Assembly (NCBI GenBank): GCA_041751425.1
Contig: JBGSXL010000008.1
Coordinates: forward strand, 62,001 to 126,000
Direction of reading: 5' to 3'
Origin: JAVVEG01 sp041751425
GTDB lineage: Bacteria > Pseudomonadota > Gammaproteobacteria > Pseudomonadales > Pseudohongiellaceae
Length of the DNA: 64,000 nucleotides
The translations under genes were made by a program, and so were the position numbers. The notes beneath the pieces are model-generated. The model searched no databases, had not been told where the DNA came from, and worked only from the letters and a program-made list of their open reading frames with translations. Position 1 is the first letter of the stretch, and the number at the start of each line of letters is the position of its first letter. Of the stretch, positions 61,227 through 64,000 are shown piece by piece.

Positions 61227-62156
61227 TTAGCGAGCAGTGCGATGTATGTAGGTCGCTGGATCAACAACGCGACCGTTTTTGTAAACCTCGAAGTGAACAT
61301 GCGGGCCGGTTGACCGACCTGTGCTGCCGACCAGTGCAATAGCCTGACCTTTTCTGACAATCTCACCTACGTCAACCATAAGTTTGTCAGCATGAGCGTA
61401 GCGTGTGGTATAGCCATTGCCGTGGTTGATATCGACTGTCAGGCCATAGCCCGGACGGTCCCCCGAAGCCACGACAACGCCGGAGGCAACACTGATAATG
61501 TCGTCACCTGCCCTGCCTGCGGAGAAGTCAACACCAGTGTGTAGGGCTAGGCGACCCGTAAACGGATCTACACGACGGCCAAATGGTGATGAAATCCAGC
61601 CTTTGTTGAGGGGTCTTCCTGCGATGAAACTGTCGGATTCGAATTGCCGCTCGGTCATCAATTCTTCAAGTATTTCAAGCTGCTGGGCTCTATTGGCTAC
61701 TTCAGCCTCCAGGTCAGCGATGGCGCGAATGAAGTCGGGTTGTTCGAATGCGACTGAATCGCCAAGAATCGGGCCACCCAATGCAGGTTCGTGAGAAAAG
61801 TTGAACTCTCCGGTGTCCAGTTGTGCTATAGAGGTAACGCGTTCACCAAGAGCGTCCAGTCGCAACAAGCGCGCCTGCAGTAAGGCCAGTCGAATTGTCA
61901 GCGCTTCCAGTTGTTGTTCGGCGTTGCGCTTAACCAACTCCAGTGATTCGGCCTGTTCACGCAGTTGCTGGTTCCAGGTTTGCGCAGTTTCGTGTGAATA
62001 ACTTTGATCGTTGCTGCTGAGGGCGAATTGATAGCCCAGATAGCCCAAGGCTACCGGGGCGCCAAGGAGACAGACAGAGAGCAGGCCCTTTAACCATCCT
62101 TTCAGAACTATCGTCTTGGTATGGCCGTACCGCTCATTGACGAGAATAACTTTCAT
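61227..62156 (-). CDS. M23-family peptidase with coiled coil
   Basis: The ATG at 62156 is chosen; the longer frame would overlap the lpxC end and has no similarity. The 309-residue protein has a membrane segment (about 24-46), a periplasmic coiled coil (about 55-130) and a LytM/M23 domain: SPFGRRVDPFTGRLALHTGV (zinc His and downstream Asp), TRYAHADKLMVDVGEIVRKG, STGRSTGPHVHFEVYKNGRV (HxH). All zinc and catalytic residues look present, so it is probably an active murein endopeptidase or an amidase activator. It sits between lpxC and secA, as in Pseudomonas. Confidence 0.92.
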   Translation of the reverse strand: MKVILVNERYGHTKTIVLKGWLKGLLSVCLLGAPVALGYLGYQFALSSNDQSYSHETAQTWNQQLREQAESLELVKRNAEQQLEALTIRLALLQARLLRLDALGERVTSIAQLDTGEFNFSHEPALGGPILGDSVAFEQPDFIRAIADLEAEVANRAQQLEILEELMTERQFESDSFIAGRPLNKGWISSPFGRRVDPFTGRLALHTGVDFSAGRAGDDIISVASGVVVASGDRPGYGLTVDINHGNGYTTRYAHADKLMVDVGEIVRKGQAIALVGSTGRSTGPHVHFEVYKNGRVVDPATYIHRTAR

Positions 62157-62197
62157 GCTTCTGGTATTTCTCTTTTTGTTCCGCTGCGAATGTGCAA

Positions 62198-63109
62198 TCA
62201 GGCTGCCAGAACAGGCTTCATATAGGAAATCGGCACATTGGTTTCGGTATCGAAACTGACGATTTCCCAAGCATCCTTGTTCTGTTCCAACGACCTTAAT
62301 AATGCATTATTAAGCGCGTGTCCAGATTTATATCCTTTAAACTCCCCAATCAGGCCTTTACCCAACAGATAAAGATCGCCGATAGAGTCGAGTATTTTGT
62401 GCTTTACGAACTCATCTTCATAGCGCAATCCGTCTTCATTCAACACTTTGTAGTCGCCTACCGCGATGGCATTGTCCATGCTGGCGCCTAGAGCCAGATT
62501 GCGATTGCGCAACTCCTCAAACTCATGCATAAAGCCGAAAGTGCGGGCTCTGCTGACTTCCTTGACAAAAGAGGTGCTGGAAAAGTCGATACTGGCTGAT
62601 TTGGTGTATTTACGGTAGACCGGGTGATCGTAAAGCAGCGTATAGCTGACCTTGAACCCGTCAAAAGGCTCCAGACTGACTGATTTATCACCGTCCTCTA
62701 GACGAAGTAACTTTTTGATTCTTATAAATTTTTTGGCAGCGGGTTGCTCTTCAATACCCGCCGATTGAATGAGGAACACGAAGGGGCCGGCACTGCCGTC
62801 CATGATCGGCACCTCGGGCGCACTGACGTCAATGTAGGCGTTATCTATACCCAAACCATACATGGCTGACATCAGATGCTCGATGGTGGAGATTCTGACA
62901 TCTCCTTTGACGAGCGTCGTGGAAAGTGTGGTATCACCCACATGATCAGCGCGCGCCGGAATCTCTACCGCAGGGCTCAGATCCGTGCGCACAAAGATTA
63001 TACCAGTGTTGACAGGAGCAGGACGCAGCGTGAGGTAGACCTTCTCACCGGTATGTAAACCCACACCGGTAGCTCTGATAGCATTTTTCAAGGTTCGTTG
63101 TTTCAGCAT
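62198..63109 (-). CDS. lpxC: UDP-3-O-acyl-N-acetylglucosamine deacetylase
   Basis: The ATG at 63109 has AGGA nine bases before it and gives 303 residues, close to E. coli LpxC (305). The enzyme makes the first committed step of lipid A. Signatures are KNAIRATGVGLHTGEKVYLT, STIEHLMSAMYGLGIDNAYI (zinc His78), FVKHKILDSIGDLYLLG (zinc His237 and Asp241) and a catalytic His264 in YKSGHALNN. It follows ftsZ on the same strand, the usual end of the dcw cluster. Confidence 0.98.
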   Translation of the reverse strand: MLKQRTLKNAIRATGVGLHTGEKVYLTLRPAPVNTGIIFVRTDLSPAVEIPARADHVGDTTLSTTLVKGDVRISTIEHLMSAMYGLGIDNAYIDVSAPEVPIMDGSAGPFVFLIQSAGIEEQPAAKKFIRIKKLLRLEDGDKSVSLEPFDGFKVSYTLLYDHPVYRKYTKSASIDFSSTSFVKEVSRARTFGFMHEFEELRNRNLALGASMDNAIAVGDYKVLNEDGLRYEDEFVKHKILDSIGDLYLLGKGLIGEFKGYKSGHALNNALLRSLEQNKDAWEIVSFDTETNVPISYMKPVLAA

Positions 63110-63239
63110 AAAGTCGTTATTCCTGTTATATAAGTGGCGCCAACAAATCACTGGGTACTTGGATATTCGCGGTCATTCTCTGACCGGTTCTTCGTACGTC
63201 AGGTAAAGCGCAGGCGGCGATAATAGCAAATTTAGGTTA

Positions 63240-63265
63240 AGAACCCAACATATTGATCGGGTTCT
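63240..63265 (-). terminator. Hairpin between ftsZ and lpxC
   Basis: AGAACCC and GGGTTCT enclose a 12-base loop about 50 bases after the ftsZ stop. No T-run follows on the coding strand, so it may attenuate or stabilise the mRNA rather than stop transcription. Confidence 0.4.
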
Positions 63266-63312
63266 CAGTGCCAGAGGTCTCTATCCAGCACTGGTTTCGG
63301 GCCTTACGGCCA

Positions 63313-64000
63313 TCAGTCTGCTTGCCGGCGCAGGAATGCCGGAATATCCAGATAATCCATATCCGTATCAGCACCTACAGCTCTTGCCAGGCCAGATTGC
63401 GGCATAGTGTGTGCAGTGGCGGTACGCGTGCGCATCGCAGCCGGTCTGTCCAGTTGTCGATAGTCAGGAATCGCTGGTGCTTTCTGGTAAGTGTTATCTA
63501 CCACCTTGGTTGGACGCTCCGCCGCCACTTTGCTGCCCAAACCAGTAGCAACAACGGTTACGCGGATCTCTTCTCCCATATCCGGATCGATAACGGTACC
63601 AACAACGACTGTTGCATCGTCAGACGCAAACTCCGCAATAGTGTCACCCACTTCAGTAAATTCACCCAGAGACAGATTTTCGCCGGCAGTGATGTTGACC
63701 AGTATCCCGCGCGCACCCTGCAGGTTGACGTCTTCAAGCAATGGGCTGCGAATCGCTGCCTCCGCTGCTTCTCTGGCACGACTCTCACCCGTAGCGTATC
63801 CGGTACCCATCATGGCCATTCCCATCTCAGACATCACCGTACGAACATCAGCAAAATCCACATTGATAATGCCCGGACGAATGATCAGATCTGCTATGCC
63901 TTTTACCGCGCCCAGCAAGACATCGTTGGCCGCACGGAAAGCATCCAGCAGCGTGGCATTTTTGCCGAGCACATCCAACAATTTCTCATTGGGAATGGTT
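63313..64000 (-). CDS. ftsZ: Cell division GTPase FtsZ, C-terminal part
   Basis: The frame is open to the right edge, so the N-terminal half, including the GTP-binding domain, is outside the window. The visible part reads IPNEKLLDVLGKNATLLDAF, then GIINVDFADVRTVMSEMGMA, the conserved core of the second domain, followed by a variable linker rich in Arg, Thr and Ala, and the C-terminal peptide MDYLDIPAFLRRQAD that binds FtsA and ZipA. It polymerises into the division ring. The end of the dcw cluster (ftsZ-lpxC) is therefore at this edge. Confidence 0.98.
   Translation of the reverse strand, partial: TIPNEKLLDVLGKNATLLDAFRAANDVLLGAVKGIADLIIRPGIINVDFADVRTVMSEMGMAMMGTGYATGESRAREAAEAAIRSPLLEDVNLQGARGILVNITAGENLSLGEFTEVGDTIAEFASDDATVVVGTVIDPDMGEEIRVTVVATGLGSKVAAERPTKVVDNTYQKAPAIPDYRQLDRPAAMRTRTATAHTMPQSGLARAVGADTDMDYLDIPAFLRRQAD

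Overview
The window looks like chromosomal DNA of a free-living, probably marine, aerobic gammaproteobacterium. The evidence is gene content and order: pilA/pilBCD-coaE-yacG, nadC divergent from ampD-ampE, aceE-aceF, groES-groEL next to fxsA, and ftsZ-lpxC-M23-secA-argJ-mutT. As I remember it, the same blocks occur in Pseudomonas, here joined at yacG/mutT. The left half is rich in secreted oxidoreductases, c-type cytochromes and alpha/beta hydrolases, which fits an OMG-group or Pseudohongiella-like organism; that placement is a guess.

Layout. 1-4.3 kb: two YceI proteins, a PQQ dehydrogenase with a small coupled ORF, a 56-bp perfect palindrome and an SGNH-like secreted protein. 4.5-11.3 kb: a MaoC-like protein, a TetR regulator divergent from an RND efflux pair, and prolyl iminopeptidase. 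11.3-17.7 kb: two hydrolases, an SMP-30-like lactonase, a secreted protein of unknown role and FadE. 17.8-22.2 kb: leucine/valine dehydrogenase with E1alpha, E1beta and E2 of a branched-chain 2-oxoacid dehydrogenase, a route for Val/Leu/Ile breakdown. 22.2-22.9 kb: a repeat island. 22.9-29.3 kb: redoxin-cytochrome and copper-monooxygenase-like proteins, an AGCS symporter and a CBS-domain membrane protein. 29.3-31.1 kb: gene remnants (ATPase, cupin, IS3 transposase) around a secreted esterase. 31.1-37.3 kb: groESL with a sigma32 promoter, fxsA, ampG, yajQ, panE. 37.4-41.2 kb: a membrane-anchored hydrolase, a BtuCD-type ABC pair and a large hairpin repeat. 41.2-50.2 kb: pyruvate dehydrogenase E2/E1, ampE, ampD, a retropepsin-like protease, nadC, a secreted YHYH-HNH nuclease and a cytochrome c. 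50.5-56.1 kb: type IV pilus genes, coaE, yacG. 56.2-64 kb: Nudix/ThiE fusion, argJ, secA, M23 peptidase, lpxC and partial ftsZ.

Possible novelty lies in four places. (1) PHM-like copper monooxygenases occur in two architectures, one beside a redoxin-cytochrome and one fused to a cytochrome. (2) An intergenic repeat pair has a conserved core inside two unrelated but well-paired stems, and a third large hairpin lies at 41 kb. (3) A 56-codon ORF is coupled to the PQQ dehydrogenase. (4) Heptamer arrays at the pilA and coaE stop codons place stops in every frame. No tRNA, rRNA, CRISPR array or intact insertion sequence was seen.
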